Shown here piece after piece: positions 1-8,720 of a stretch of 64,000 nucleotides of DNA. Within the stretch, counting starts at the first letter, position 1, and each line of letters begins with the position of its first letter. Position numbers and translations under genes: made by a program. A model generated the notes under the pieces. The model had not been told where the DNA came from, searched no databases, and saw nothing but the letters and a program-made list of their open reading frames with translations. The DNA comes from HXMU1420-2 sp040830545 (GTDB lineage Bacteria > Pseudomonadota > Alphaproteobacteria > Rhodobacterales > Rhodobacteraceae). Location of the stretch: the NCBI GenBank assembly GCA_040830545.1, contig JBFOMB010000008.1, positions 1-64,000 on the forward strand, given 5' to 3'.

Positions 1-1
1 C

Positions 2-1546
2 CAGCAGAACATGCAGGTGGTCGTGTCGATCAACGCGGCGGCAGCGCAGGCGGGAGTGCATGTGGGGCAGCCCGTGCGCGATGCCCACGGCATGTGCGGC
101 ACCCTGCTGACCCGCAGCCGCAATGCCCCGGCCGAGGCACGGTTCCTGACCACCCTGCGCCGCTGGGCCGGGAAGTTTTCGCCCTGGGTCGCTGAAGAGG
201 CCCCCGATGCGCTGGTCATTGACCTGACCGGCTGCGCCCATCTGTTCGGGGGGGAGGCATCGCTGCTGGGCGTGATCGAGGCCGATTGCGCCGATATGGG
301 CCTGACCGTGCGGGCGGGCATTGCTGACACGCTGGGCGCGGCCTGGGCGCTGGCCCGCTTCGCCGGGGTAGAGGCTGGCACACAACGCAGCGGTGACGCC
401 ATCGACCAGGAGGCGCGCGCCACCCGATCCCGCGCAGGCAAACGACGACACTGGACTAAGGGTGGCGCGGCGCCCCAAGTTGTGACGCGGGCACAGGCAG
501 GCCGGATTGCACCACCGGGACAAAGCTATGGAGCGCTCAGCCCCCTGCCCATCGCGGCCCTGCGGCTGGACCCGGACATGGCCACACAGTTGAACCGCTT
601 GGGTCTGCGCCGCATTGGTGACCTGCTGGGGCAACCTCGTGCGGCACTGGCCCGGCGGTTCGGCAAAGGGCTGGTGTTGCGACTGGATCAGGCCATGGGC
701 AGCGCGCCCGAGCCGGTCTCTCCCTCCGGCCCACCGGATCACTTCGCCGTCCGCCTGACCCTGCCGGACCCGATCGGGCTGAAAGATGACCTGATGGCCG
801 GGATCGACCGCATGCTACCTCAGCTGTGTTCCAAACTGGAGGACAAGGGCAGTGGCCTGCGCGCCTTGCGGCTGGAGGCCTACCGGACAGATCAGGCCAC
901 CGAAGTGGTCGAAATCGGGTTGGCCCGACCCAGCCACGATCCCTACCGCATGCGCCCCTTGCTGGAGATGAAGCTGGACCAGATCGACGCTGGTTTCGGC
1001 ATCGACATGCTGCGGCTGGTGGCAGTGCAAACCGAACCGCTGCACAAACGCACCAAAACCGGGCATCTGGGCGCGGGCAAGGCGGTGCGCGAACGGCTGG
1101 CCCAAAGCTCGGCCATGGACGACCTGATCGGACGGCTGGGCGCGCGGGTCGGGCTGGACGCGATCACGCGCCGCCACCCGGCCTCCAGCCACGTGCCCGA
1201 GAAATCCGCTCAAACCCTGGCCGCCGCCTGGTCCGACCCGGCCCGGGACTGGCCCACACCTGCGGTGCCCCGCCCTCTGACCCTCTGGCGACCCGAACCC
1301 GTCTTTGCCGCCCAGGACATCACCCTGCCCACCGCCTTCCGCTGGCGCGGGCAGGACCTGGCCTGCGCCGGGGCAACAGGGCCGGAACGGATTTCACCGG
1401 AATGGTGGCTGGACGACCCGGACTGGCGCACCGGCATTCGCGACTACTGGGACATCACGACAACCGGCGGCGACCGACTGTGGCTTTACTATGGGCACGG
1501 CGGCACCATGTCAGCCGGTTGGTTCTGTCAGGGGCGGTTTGGGTAG
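2..1546 (+). CDS. imuB: ImuB-like Y-family DNA polymerase homologue, 5' end outside window
   Basis: The open frame runs in from the left edge and stops at TAG 1544-1546. It matches the ImuB/DinP-like subfamily of Y-family polymerases, which lacks catalytic carboxylates and acts with ImuA and DnaE2 in damage-induced mutagenic repair. Visible family blocks are LRRWAGKFSPWV, LTGCAHLFGGEASLLG, a GIADTLGAAWALARF block, and the thumb/little-finger region with GLRRIGDLLGQPRAALARRFG. The C-terminal RLWLYYGHGGTMSAGWFCQGRFG-type ending is also typical. Full-length members begin roughly 50 residues earlier with a short beta-strand segment, so the ATG at 11 is probably internal. The expected partner dnaE2 is not downstream; imuA would lie upstream, outside the window. 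No LexA box can be judged from here. Confidence 0.88.
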   Translation, partial: QQNMQVVVSINAAAAQAGVHVGQPVRDAHGMCGTLLTRSRNAPAEARFLTTLRRWAGKFSPWVAEEAPDALVIDLTGCAHLFGGEASLLGVIEADCADMGLTVRAGIADTLGAAWALARFAGVEAGTQRSGDAIDQEARATRSRAGKRRHWTKGGAAPQVVTRAQAGRIAPPGQSYGALSPLPIAALRLDPDMATQLNRLGLRRIGDLLGQPRAALARRFGKGLVLRLDQAMGSAPEPVSPSGPPDHFAVRLTLPDPIGLKDDLMAGIDRMLPQLCSKLEDKGSGLRALRLEAYRTDQATEVVEIGLARPSHDPYRMRPLLEMKLDQIDAGFGIDMLRLVAVQTEPLHKRTKTGHLGAGKAVRERLAQSSAMDDLIGRLGARVGLDAITRRHPASSHVPEKSAQTLAAAWSDPARDWPTPAVPRPLTLWRPEPVFAAQDITLPTAFRWRGQDLACAGATGPERISPEWWLDDPDWRTGIRDYWDITTTGGDRLWLYYGHGGTMSAGWFCQGRFG

Positions 1547-1565
1547 TTTTAAAGGTCAGCGATAC

Positions 1566-1615
1566 TTGGGGCTCCGCCCCAACCCCCCGAGTATTTTGAA
1601 AAAGATGAAATCAGA
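1566..1615 (+). repeat. Hairpin plus GAGTATTT...AAAGATGAAA intergenic element, copy A
   Basis: Directly after imuB there is a perfect hairpin, TTGGGGC (1566-1572), loop TCC, GCCCCAA (1576-1582), followed by CCCCCCGAGTATTTTG and AAAGATGAAATCAGA. A diverged inverted copy of the second half lies at 1733-1762. It may act as the imuB transcript end. The 290-bp gap 1547-1836 holds these two elements and nothing else I can support. Confidence 0.6.
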
Positions 1616-1732
1616 TGCGCCCCCGCCTCTCGGTCCAAACCATGCGGACGGGGGCGACTTCACCTTTGACGGCCATCGGCTCTCCAGCCTGTACCGCGCC
1701 CTCATGCTGAACCATAAACCTTAACAGTTGGT

Positions 1733-1762
1733 TTCAGATTTCATCTTTGCAGAAATACTCCC
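1733..1762 (-). repeat. GAGTATTT...AAAGATGAAA intergenic element, copy B (inverted)
   Basis: Read on the minus strand this segment is GGGAGTATTTCTGCAAAGAT followed by GAAATCTGAAACC. It matches copy A at about 1589-1615 apart from a few positions and sits in the opposite orientation downstream of the leftward tetR-like gene. Each copy is therefore placed just beyond the 3' end of its own gene, which fits a 3'-end or terminator-type repeat family. Confidence 0.55.
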
Positions 1763-1836
1763 GCCGGAGGCGCCTGAGGAGAAAATCGGAACGATTTTTG
1801 ACGAGGTATCAAGCGCGCCGAAGGCGCTCAATCAGG

Positions 1837-2406
1837 TCACACCGCCGCAATACCACCCCGGACAAAATCCGCCGCCAACACCGCATATTCAGACCGATCC
1901 AACCCCTTGCCCGGGCGATGCCACATGTAAAACCAGTTCAGGATACCGAAAACCGACATCGTCACCGCACGCAGACGGTCGCCGCTCAAACCGGGCCGCT
2001 CCATCGCCACAGCCCCGGACATGGCCGACACCAGCTTGCGCTGCAACGCCACCAAAGGCGCGCGCAAGTCATCCGGCAATGTCGCCAACGCGTCCAGTTG
2101 CAGCTTGTGTTCTGCATCTGCATCCTCATAGGCCGCCAGGATCACCCGGATCAGCGCGCCCAGACCCTCGGGCCGGGCGGACTCCACCACATCGACCAGT
2201 TCGGACAGATGCGCATCCAGGATGTCAAATAGCAGGGCTTCCTTGCTGTCATAGTAGTGGTACAGCAGAGCCTTCGACACACCGCATTCTGCAGCCGCCC
2301 CAGTCATCGACGCCCGGTCATAGCCATGGCGAGCAAAATAAGCGGCAGCCCCTTTGCGCAGAGCCGTACGCTTGGCGTCATGGTCGCGGGCAATCCCCCG
2401 GGGCAT
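1837..2406 (-). CDS. TetR/AcrR-family regulator, probable paa repressor
   Basis: A 189-residue TetR-type repressor. The N-terminal helix-turn-helix is clear at about residues 30-60 (SMTGAAAECGVSKALLYHYY, then DSKEALLFDIL), followed by a helical ligand-binding body. Its ATG overlaps the paaK stop (ATGA at 2403-2406), so it is the last gene of paaI-paaJ-paaK-tetR and is translationally coupled. TetR-family PaaR proteins that respond to phenylacetyl-CoA control paa genes in several bacteria; by position this is a likely functional equivalent, and the palindrome at 5363-5380 is its best candidate site. That role is inferred from context. A separate PaaX-like regulator lies at 7477-8268. Confidence 0.85.
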   Translation of the reverse strand: MPRGIARDHDAKRTALRKGAAAYFARHGYDRASMTGAAAECGVSKALLYHYYDSKEALLFDILDAHLSELVDVVESARPEGLGALIRVILAAYEDADAEHKLQLDALATLPDDLRAPLVALQRKLVSAMSGAVAMERPGLSGDRLRAVTMSVFGILNWFYMWHRPGKGLDRSEYAVLAADFVRGGIAAV

Positions 2407-3707
2407 CAGCCTTTGGGCCGGTTGTCAACAATACGCACGGCCTTACCCTGGCTGCGCGCCACGCCGCCAGCATCCGTCACCACGACCTTCACCGACACAC
2501 CCACATTGCTCTTGATCTTCTGCCGCAACTCGGACGCCACCGCGTTCCGGTCCGGGTCACCTGTCACCTCGGTCAGCACTGTCATTTCGTCCATCCGGTC
2601 GGGCTTGGTCAGCTCGATCTGGAAATGCGGGGCCAGACCGGTGACGGTCATCAACTGCTCCTCGATCTGCGTGGGGAAGATGTTCACGCCGCGCAGGATG
2701 ATCATGTCATCGGTACGGCCCGTTACCTTCTCCATCCGCCGCATGCTGCGCGCGGTGCCGGGCAGCAGCCGGGTCAGGTCCCTTGTGCGGTAGCGGATGA
2801 TCGGAAACGCCTCTTTGCTGAGCGAGGTGAATACCAGTTCCCCGGGTTCCCCATCCGGCAGAACCTCACCCGTCGCAGGGTCAATGACCTCGGGATAGAA
2901 ATGGTCCTCCCAGATATGCAAGCCGTCCTTCGTCTCCACACATTCATTGGCGACACCCGGTCCCATCACCTCGGATAGGCCGTAAATGTCGACCGCGTGC
3001 ATGTCGAACGCATCCTCGACCTCACGCCGCATCGCATTGGTCCAGGGTTCCGCACCGAAAATCCCAACCTCCAGCGGGGATTTACGAGGGTCCAGCCCCT
3101 GCGCCGCATATTCATCCAGGATCGACAGGGCATAGGACGGCGTCACCGTGATGCCCTTGGCCCCGAAATCCTCGATCAATCGCACCTGGCGCTGCGTCAT
3201 CCCGCCGGACACCGGCACAGTGGTCAGGCCCAACGCGTCCGACCCCAGATGAATGCCCAGCCCACCGGTAAACAGCCCATAGCCATACGCGTTATGCAGC
3301 ACATCACCCGGCCGCAGACCCGAGGCCCGCAGCGACCGTGCGACCACTTCGCCCCAGACCTTCAGGTCGTTTGTCGTATACCCGACAACCGTCGGCTGCC
3401 CCGTCGTGCCCGAAGATGCATGGATGCGCGCCACCTGCTCCCGTGGGACGGCAAACATCCCAAACGGATAATTGTCCCGCAGGTCCTGTTTCACGGTGAA
3501 CGGAAACTTCGCCAGATCCTCCAGTGACTTCAGATCGTCGGGATGCACGCCTGCCGCGTCAAAGCTGGCCTTGTAATGCGGGACGTTGTCATAGGCGTGT
3601 TGCAACGACCATTTCATCCGCTCCAGTTGCAGTGCCGAAATCTCGTCCCGCGACGCGATTTCAATCGGGTTCAGGCTTTCGCGCGGGGGCGTCAGATCTT
3701 TCATCAT
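2406..3707 (-). CDS. paaK: Phenylacetate--CoA ligase
   Basis: AMP-forming ligase that activates phenylacetate to phenylacetyl-CoA, the first committed step of the aerobic hybrid pathway. The adenylate-forming core motif SSGTTGQPTVVGYT is at about residue 98, with SEVMGPGVANEC and YRTRDLTRLLPG further on and the C-terminal lid region GRTDDMIILRGVNIFP. The length of about 433 residues matches PaaK. A longer frame begins at 3752 inside the upstream gene but has no family support; the tandem ATGATG at 3707/3704 preceded by GGAG is the better start, and it overlaps the thiolase stop. It is the third gene of the leftward paa operon. Confidence 0.95.
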   Translation of the reverse strand: MMKDLTPPRESLNPIEIASRDEISALQLERMKWSLQHAYDNVPHYKASFDAAGVHPDDLKSLEDLAKFPFTVKQDLRDNYPFGMFAVPREQVARIHASSGTTGQPTVVGYTTNDLKVWGEVVARSLRASGLRPGDVLHNAYGYGLFTGGLGIHLGSDALGLTTVPVSGGMTQRQVRLIEDFGAKGITVTPSYALSILDEYAAQGLDPRKSPLEVGIFGAEPWTNAMRREVEDAFDMHAVDIYGLSEVMGPGVANECVETKDGLHIWEDHFYPEVIDPATGEVLPDGEPGELVFTSLSKEAFPIIRYRTRDLTRLLPGTARSMRRMEKVTGRTDDMIILRGVNIFPTQIEEQLMTVTGLAPHFQIELTKPDRMDEMTVLTEVTGDPDRNAVASELRQKIKSNVGVSVKVVVTDAGGVARSQGKAVRIVDNRPKG

Positions 3708-4897
3708 GCTTTCTCCAGCAACAGGGCGATGCCCTGGCCCACGCCGATACACATGGTGCAGACGGCGCGGTTCATGTCTTCGTTGATCATGGTCTGCGAC
3801 GCGGTCAGCGCCAGACGTGTGCCCGACATGCCCAACGGATGGCCCAACGCAATCGCGCCGCCGTTCGGGTTGACGTGATCCGCGTCGTCGGGCAGGCCCA
3901 ACTGACGAGTCACGGCCAGCCCCTGCGCGGCAAAAGCTTCGTTCAGTTCCATCGTGTCGATGTCGCCGATCTTCAGACCAGCGCTTTCCAGCAGCTTTTC
4001 GGTCGCGGGCGCGGGTCCGATCCCCATAACGCGCGGCGGCACGCCAACCGTCGCCATACCCGTCACGCGGGCGCGGGGGGTCAGGCCATATTTCTCCACC
4101 GCCGCGGCAGAGGCGACGATCATCGCCGCCGCCCCGTCATTCACACCCGACGCATTGCCCGCCGTCACGGTCCCGCCTTCGCGGAAGGGCGTTGGCAGCT
4201 TGGCCAACTTTTCGATCGTGGTCTCACGCGGGTGCTCGTCCTGATCGACGACAACAGCGTCACCCTTGCGCTGCGGAATGGTCACAGCGGTGATTTCCTG
4301 CGCCAATCGCCCACTGGCACGCGCTGCGATTGCACGGGACTGGGAGCGCAGGGCAAAGGCGTCCTGATCTTCGCGGCTGATCTGGTAATCTGCAGCCACG
4401 TTTTCAGCTGTCTCGGGCATGGAATCGGTGCCGAAATGCTTGTGCATTTCCTTGTTCACGAACCGCCAGCCGATGGTGGTGTCATAGATCTCGGCCCGAC
4501 GGGAAAAGGCGCTGTCGGCCTTGGGCATGACCAGCGGCGCGCGGCTCATGCTTTCCACACCGCAGGCGATGATGACATCCGCCTCACCCGCACGCACAGC
4601 CCGCGCCGCCGTGCCCACGGTGTCCAACCCCGATCCGCACAGACGGTTGATCGTGGCACCGGGCACCGTGTCCGGCAGGCCTGCCAGCAGCGTTGCCATG
4701 CGCGCGACGTTGCGGTTGTCTTCGCCCGCCTGATTGGCGCATCCGGCGAACACATCGTCCACCTCCAGTCCCGGATAACGATCCGTCAGCGCCTTGATCA
4801 CATGAGCCAGCATGTCATCGGGACGAACCGAAGACAGCGCGCCGCCATAGCGGCCAATGGGTGTGCGGGTGCCGTCGCACAGATAAGCGATTGTCAT
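3704..4897 (-). CDS. paaJ: 3-oxoadipyl-CoA / 3-oxo-5,6-dehydrosuberyl-CoA thiolase
   Basis: A 397-residue thiolase of the PaaJ/PcaF type, which in phenylacetate breakdown cleaves 3-oxo-5,6-dehydrosuberyl-CoA and 3-oxoadipyl-CoA to acetyl-CoA and, finally, succinyl-CoA. All three catalytic elements are visible: nucleophile Cys87 in NRLCGSG, His353 in GGAIALGHPLGMSG, and Cys383 in CTMCIGVGQG. The gene is coupled at both ends, with ATGA overlaps to paaI upstream and paaK downstream. PcaF of the protocatechuate pathway has the same fold and could be named equally; the paa neighbours decide the call. Confidence 0.93.
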   Translation of the reverse strand: MTIAYLCDGTRTPIGRYGGALSSVRPDDMLAHVIKALTDRYPGLEVDDVFAGCANQAGEDNRNVARMATLLAGLPDTVPGATINRLCGSGLDTVGTAARAVRAGEADVIIACGVESMSRAPLVMPKADSAFSRRAEIYDTTIGWRFVNKEMHKHFGTDSMPETAENVAADYQISREDQDAFALRSQSRAIAARASGRLAQEITAVTIPQRKGDAVVVDQDEHPRETTIEKLAKLPTPFREGGTVTAGNASGVNDGAAAMIVASAAAVEKYGLTPRARVTGMATVGVPPRVMGIGPAPATEKLLESAGLKIGDIDTMELNEAFAAQGLAVTRQLGLPDDADHVNPNGGAIALGHPLGMSGTRLALTASQTMINEDMNRAVCTMCIGVGQGIALLLEKA

Positions 4898-5325
4898 GGT
4901 GTCTCCTCGAAATTCTGGCCCTTGATGCTGCGGGACAGCCCGCGAAACAGGGCAACGGTGCGACCGTCCTTGCCAGTGACGGTTACGTCATAGACGCCGG
5001 ATCGCCCGGCCTTGGATTGTTCGGTGGCGCTGGCGATCAGGCGTTCGCCCTTCTCCCCCGGCGCGATAAAGCTGATGGTGCCGTTCTGTGCCAGCGTGGC
5101 CTGGTTGTAGCTGTTGCAGGCAAAGGCAAAGGCCGTGTCAGCCAGAGTGAAGATATAGCCGCCATGGCACACGTCGTGACCGTTCAGGTGATGGTCTTGA
5201 ACCTCGAACGATGCCGTTGCCGTGCCGGGGCCAACCGAATCCACGGAAATACCCAGCCATTTCGACGCGCGGTCGTTTTCCATCATCGCTGCCGCACTGC
5301 GTTCGGCGCGTTCCTGTGGTGTCAT
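4894..5325 (-). CDS. paaI: PaaI hotdog thioesterase
   Basis: Hotdog-fold acyl-CoA thioesterase (143 residues) thought to rescue CoA from dead-end ring-hydroxylated phenylacetyl-CoA intermediates. The hotdog signature lies around NGHDVCHGGYIFTLADTAFA with HGG at 54-56 and the likely catalytic Asp63. A longer frame starts at 5379, but ATG 5325 follows a good GGGGGAGG Shine-Dalgarno and matches the family N terminus (MTPQERAERSA). It is the first gene of the leftward operon; its stop overlaps the thiolase start. Confidence 0.93.
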   Translation of the reverse strand: MTPQERAERSAAAMMENDRASKWLGISVDSVGPGTATASFEVQDHHLNGHDVCHGGYIFTLADTAFAFACNSYNQATLAQNGTISFIAPGEKGERLIASATEQSKAGRSGVYDVTVTGKDGRTVALFRGLSRSIKGQNFEETP

Positions 5326-5362
5326 GGTTGGACCTCCCCCGGCTGCGCTCACCCTGCATAAA

Positions 5363-5380
5363 ACCGACCACGCGGTCAAT
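5363..5380. promoter_or_regulatory. Palindromic operator candidate between paaI and paaZ
   Basis: The 114-bp divergent paaI/paaZ promoter contains ACCGACCACGCGGTCAAT: GACC (5366-5369), ACGC, GGTC (5374-5377), with AC-rich/AT flanks. The form resembles operators reported for TetR-type PaaR proteins (ACCGACC...GGTC), and it overlaps a TTGACC hexamer reading toward paaI. Binding by the local TetR or PaaX-like protein is inferred. Confidence 0.5.
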
Positions 5381-5439
5381 AGTGTTGATTTTCCTCCGAT
5401 CCCCCGTCATGGTGCGCCCAAGCTTGGAGGAGATTGACG

Positions 5440-7467
5440 ATGCTGAGACCTGCCAGTTACGCGATGGCGCAATGGATCGAACCGGGGGCCGAGGCGCGCG
5501 CGATCCACGGACCGGTCACTGGGGAACAGATCGCACTGGCAGGCGGTGCGCCACTGGACGTGCAGGGCATGCTGGACTGGGCGCGGGGCACGGGCGGGCC
5601 AGCGCTGCGGGCGATGGGGTTCCATGACCGCGCGCGCATGGTCAAGGCTGTAGCGACCTATCTGAACGAACGGAAAGAGGAGCTGTATGCCCTGAACCCG
5701 CTGACCGGGGCCACACGCCGGGACGGGGCGGTGGACATCGATGGCGGCATTGGCACGATGTTTGTCTTCGCCTCCAAAGGGCGACGTGAAATGCCGGATG
5801 GCAACGTCTATGTCGATGGTGGGATCGAAGGGCTTAGCCGCAGCGGGTCGTTCATCGGGCAACACATCGCCGTGCCGATGCAGGGTGTGGCGGTCCATAT
5901 CAACGCGTTCAACTTCCCGGTCTGGGGTATGCTGGAAAAGCTCGCCCCGACATTGCTGGCCGGGATGCCCGCGATCATCAAACCGGCCACGCAAACCTGC
6001 TATCTGACCGAGGCATGTTTCCGCATGATCGTCGAGAGCGGTATCCTGCCCGAAGGTGCCGTGCAGCTGGTCATTGGCGGCACCGGTGACATGCTGGACC
6101 GGCTGGGCGCGCAGGACGTGGTGGCCTTTACCGGGTCGGCGGATACGGCGCTGCACCTGCGGTCCAATCCGGCGTTGATGCGAAATTCGGTCCGGTTCCA
6201 CTCCGAACAGGACAGTCTGAACGCCACCATCCTCGGGCCGGATGTGGCCGTCGGAACGCCTGCATTCGACCAGTTCATCAAAGAGGCCGCGAACGAGATC
6301 ACAACAAAGGCCGGTCAGAAATGCACCGCGATCCGCCGAATCATCGTACCGGATGCCGTCATGGGTGATGTCGCCGACGCCTTGCAGGCCCGGTTGGCGA
6401 GCACATCGGTGGGTGATCCAGCCGCCGAAGGCGTGCGCATGGGCGCACTGGCCTCTGCCGCGCAAAAGGCGGATGTGCTGGCCAAGGTGCAGGCGCTGGC
6501 GGGTGAAACCGTATCCCTGACCGGTGACCCCGAGGTGCTGGATCTGGTCGGCGCGGGCCCTGCCGGGGCCTTCCTGAAACCCACTTTGCTGCGCTGTGAC
6601 GACCCCGACGCCGCCAAGAATGTACATGAAATGGAGGCGTTCGGCCCGGTCTCGACCCTGATGCCGTATCGCGATCTGTCCCACGCCAGCGCGCTGGCCA
6701 ATCGCGGTGGCGGCTCGCTCGTGGCGTCACTGGTCACGGACGACCCTGCTGTCGCTCGGGATGTCACGCTGGGCAGTGCCGCATGGCACGGGCGGCTCTA
6801 CATCACCGGTGCCTCCAGCGCCAAGGAATCCACCGGCCACGGCGCACCGTTGCCGCATATGGTCCATGGCGGCCCGGGTCGTGCGGGCGGCGGTGAAGAA
6901 CTGGGCGGTGTGCGCGGCGTGCTACACTACATGCAGCGCACGGCGATTCAGGGCAGCCCAGACGTGATTGCCGCCATCACCGGGCAATGGTCGCCGGGCA
7001 CAGCAGAATCCACAAACGACACCCACCCTTTCCAGCGCACGTTCAACGAAATCGCAATTGGCGAAACCATCCATACACCGTCCCGCACGGTGACCATGGA
7101 CGATATCGAACATTTCGCCCATTTCACCGGCGACACGTTTTATGCCCACATGGACGAAGATGCCGCCAAGGCAAACCCCTTCTTCCCGGGGCGCGTGGCA
7201 CATGGCTATCTGCTGCTGAGTTTCGCAGCAGGGCTGTTCGTGCAACCGGACCCCGGCCCGGTGCTGGCGAACACGGGCCTCAATGGACTGAGTTTTCAGA
7301 AACCGGTGGGCGCAGGTGACAGCATAAAGGTGCGCCTGACCTGCAAGCGCAAAACCCGGCGGACGGATGAGTATGGCGAGGTGGCCTGGAACGTGACCCT
7401 GACCAATCAGGATGACGAGCAGGTTGCCGAATACGAGCTTTTGACGATGGTCAGCTACACGCGCTAA
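5440..7467 (+). CDS. paaZ: Bifunctional oxepin-CoA hydrolase / 3-oxo-5,6-dehydrosuberyl-CoA semialdehyde dehydrogenase
   Basis: Fusion enzyme (675 residues) that opens the oxepin-CoA ring and oxidises the aldehyde. Residues 1-about 515 form an aldehyde dehydrogenase with Glu256 (in SEQDSLNA) and Cys295 (in AGQKCTA), the same numbers as in E. coli PaaZ when counted from ATG 5440. Residues from about 530 on form a MaoC-type hotdog hydratase with FTGDTFYAHMDEDAAK and FFPGRVAHGYLLLS, carrying the Asp and His of the hydratase site. ATG 5440 has GGAGG nine bases upstream; the frame could also open at TTG 5434. It is transcribed divergently from paaI. The ring epoxidase paaABCDE and paaG are not in the window. 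Confidence 0.96.
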   Translation: MLRPASYAMAQWIEPGAEARAIHGPVTGEQIALAGGAPLDVQGMLDWARGTGGPALRAMGFHDRARMVKAVATYLNERKEELYALNPLTGATRRDGAVDIDGGIGTMFVFASKGRREMPDGNVYVDGGIEGLSRSGSFIGQHIAVPMQGVAVHINAFNFPVWGMLEKLAPTLLAGMPAIIKPATQTCYLTEACFRMIVESGILPEGAVQLVIGGTGDMLDRLGAQDVVAFTGSADTALHLRSNPALMRNSVRFHSEQDSLNATILGPDVAVGTPAFDQFIKEAANEITTKAGQKCTAIRRIIVPDAVMGDVADALQARLASTSVGDPAAEGVRMGALASAAQKADVLAKVQALAGETVSLTGDPEVLDLVGAGPAGAFLKPTLLRCDDPDAAKNVHEMEAFGPVSTLMPYRDLSHASALANRGGGSLVASLVTDDPAVARDVTLGSAAWHGRLYITGASSAKESTGHGAPLPHMVHGGPGRAGGGEELGGVRGVLHYMQRTAIQGSPDVIAAITGQWSPGTAESTNDTHPFQRTFNEIAIGETIHTPSRTVTMDDIEHFAHFTGDTFYAHMDEDAAKANPFFPGRVAHGYLLLSFAAGLFVQPDPGPVLANTGLNGLSFQKPVGAGDSIKVRLTCKRKTRRTDEYGEVAWNVTLTNQDDEQVAEYELLTMVSYTR

Positions 7468-7476
7468 AGGAAGCGG

Positions 7477-8268
7477 ATGGATCCGCTTGCCCCCCTTATC
7501 GCCTCGCTCCGCGCCGAAGGTCGTCTGCGTGTCTGGTCACTGGTGATCACCGCCTTTGGCGATTTGGTGCGGCACCGGGGTGGGGCGATTACAACCACGC
7601 GTCTGAACACGCTGCTCGGCAGGATCGGGGTGGAGCCGGGCGCATTGCGCACCGCCCTGTCCCGGCTGGACAGTGACGGTTGGATCGAGCGGGAACGGAC
7701 CGGGCGCACCAGCGTCTGCCGCCTCAGCCGCGAGGGCCTTGCGCAATTCGACCCCGCCACTTCGGTAATCTACGCCGCGCCGGCATCGTCATCGGTTGAG
7801 GAATGGAGCCTGTCCATAACCTTGGGCGAAGGCGCGCCGACCGTTCGTTTGGTTCCTGCCGGATCGGCGAATGACAAAGCAGACGCCACCGTCACAGGCC
7901 GCCTCGACGATCTGTCTCCGAAGTTCCGCGCGGCCTATCTGGAACCGGCATACCGCGCGGCTTTGGAGACGTTGGCACAGGACCTCGCCGCCCTTCCGCA
8001 AGTGTCCGATCCGCTTGACGCCGCCGCCGCTCGCCTGCTGCTGATCCACCGCTGGCGACGCATCGTCCTGCGTTTCCCCGAACCACTGCCGCAACTGCTG
8101 CCATCTGACGCCCCGCTGGCCGATCCCCGCGCAGATGTGGCCCGCGCCTATGCAGCCCTGTCAGATCCAGCAGAGGCATGGCTCAGCGCGGATTGCGGCA
8201 CGGTTCCCGGCATGCCGCCTGCCGATCACGCCTATGCAAATCGGTTCGGATTATCGGCAAAGGCTTGA
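7477..8268 (+). CDS. paaX: PaaX-like GntR-type regulator
   Basis: A 263-residue protein of the PaaX family, which represses phenylacetate genes until phenylacetyl-CoA binds. The N-terminal winged helix spans about residues 18-85 (ITAFGDLVRHRGGAITTTRL, EPGALRTALSRLDSDGWIER), the middle is a PaaX-type dimer domain, and the C-terminal region holds the RLLLIHRWRRIVLRFPEPLPQLLP block typical of the family. It starts nine bases after paaZ and is probably cotranscribed with it. Together with the TetR gene on the other arm, this locus has two candidate regulators, so which one responds to phenylacetyl-CoA is open. Confidence 0.9.
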   Translation: MDPLAPLIASLRAEGRLRVWSLVITAFGDLVRHRGGAITTTRLNTLLGRIGVEPGALRTALSRLDSDGWIERERTGRTSVCRLSREGLAQFDPATSVIYAAPASSSVEEWSLSITLGEGAPTVRLVPAGSANDKADATVTGRLDDLSPKFRAAYLEPAYRAALETLAQDLAALPQVSDPLDAAAARLLLIHRWRRIVLRFPEPLPQLLPSDAPLADPRADVARAYAALSDPAEAWLSADCGTVPGMPPADHAYANRFGLSAKA

Positions 8269-8299
8269 TCTACGCCGCAATTGGCGCAAGGCTGCGCGC

Positions 8300-8644
8300 A
8301 TGACAGTGCAAACTCCTGTGCCTTTTTCCAAGGGCCCGGCCCCGTCTCAGGTCATGTTCGACCGGGGGGAGCTATCAATCATCCTGTCCCTCTACGGCCG
8401 CATGGTCGCTGCAGGGGAATGGCGGGACTATGGGATTTCCGGCCTCAGCGACCGGGCGATCTTCTCGATCTTCCGCCGAACGGCTGAAAACCCGCTGTAT
8501 CGCATCGAAAAGAACCCAAAGCTGCGAAATCGTCAGGGGATGTACACGATACACGGCATGGACGGCCAGATCCTGAAACGCGGTCAGGACCTGAAAACGG
8601 TGCTGCGCGTGTTGGAGCGGAAGCTGATCCGAGCGGTGGAGTAG
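8300..8644 (+). CDS. DUF2794 domain protein
   Basis: A 114-residue member of DUF2794, a small conserved alphaproteobacterial family without an assigned role. The characteristic block GELSIILSLYGRMVAAGEWRDYG and the basic stretch YRIEKNPKLRNRQGMY are visible. The longer frame from 8135 overlaps paaX and is not part of the protein; ATG 8300 opens the conserved sequence 31 bases past the paaX stop. No membrane segment or signal peptide is seen. It is probably read with paaZ-paaX or from its own start, and ends at a strong terminator. Confidence 0.85.
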   Translation: MTVQTPVPFSKGPAPSQVMFDRGELSIILSLYGRMVAAGEWRDYGISGLSDRAIFSIFRRTAENPLYRIEKNPKLRNRQGMYTIHGMDGQILKRGQDLKTVLRVLERKLIRAVE

Positions 8645-8688
8645 TTGTACTTGGCGCGCGGAATCGAGGGCTGAAAGCCCGCCGCGCG

Positions 8689-8720
8689 AGCGCCCGACCT
8701 CCCCTCGGGAGGGCGCTTTT
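8689..8720 (+). terminator. Rho-independent terminator after DUF2794
   Basis: AGCGCC and CTCCC on the left pair with GGGAG and GGCGCT on the right (with a small bulge on the left arm), followed by TTTT at 8717-8720. It ends the paaZ-paaX-DUF2794 unit. The rest of the gap, 8721-8930, shows no gene or repeat I can support. Confidence 0.75.

Noticed and set aside
3524..4993. 489-codon open frame antisense to the thiolase
   Set aside because: No domain and it crosses three coupled paa genes.
5407..6684. 425-codon open frame antisense to paaZ
   Set aside because: Composition is that of a shadow frame in GC-rich DNA (His/Gly/Arg/Gln-rich, no domain), while paaZ on the other strand has full catalytic motifs.
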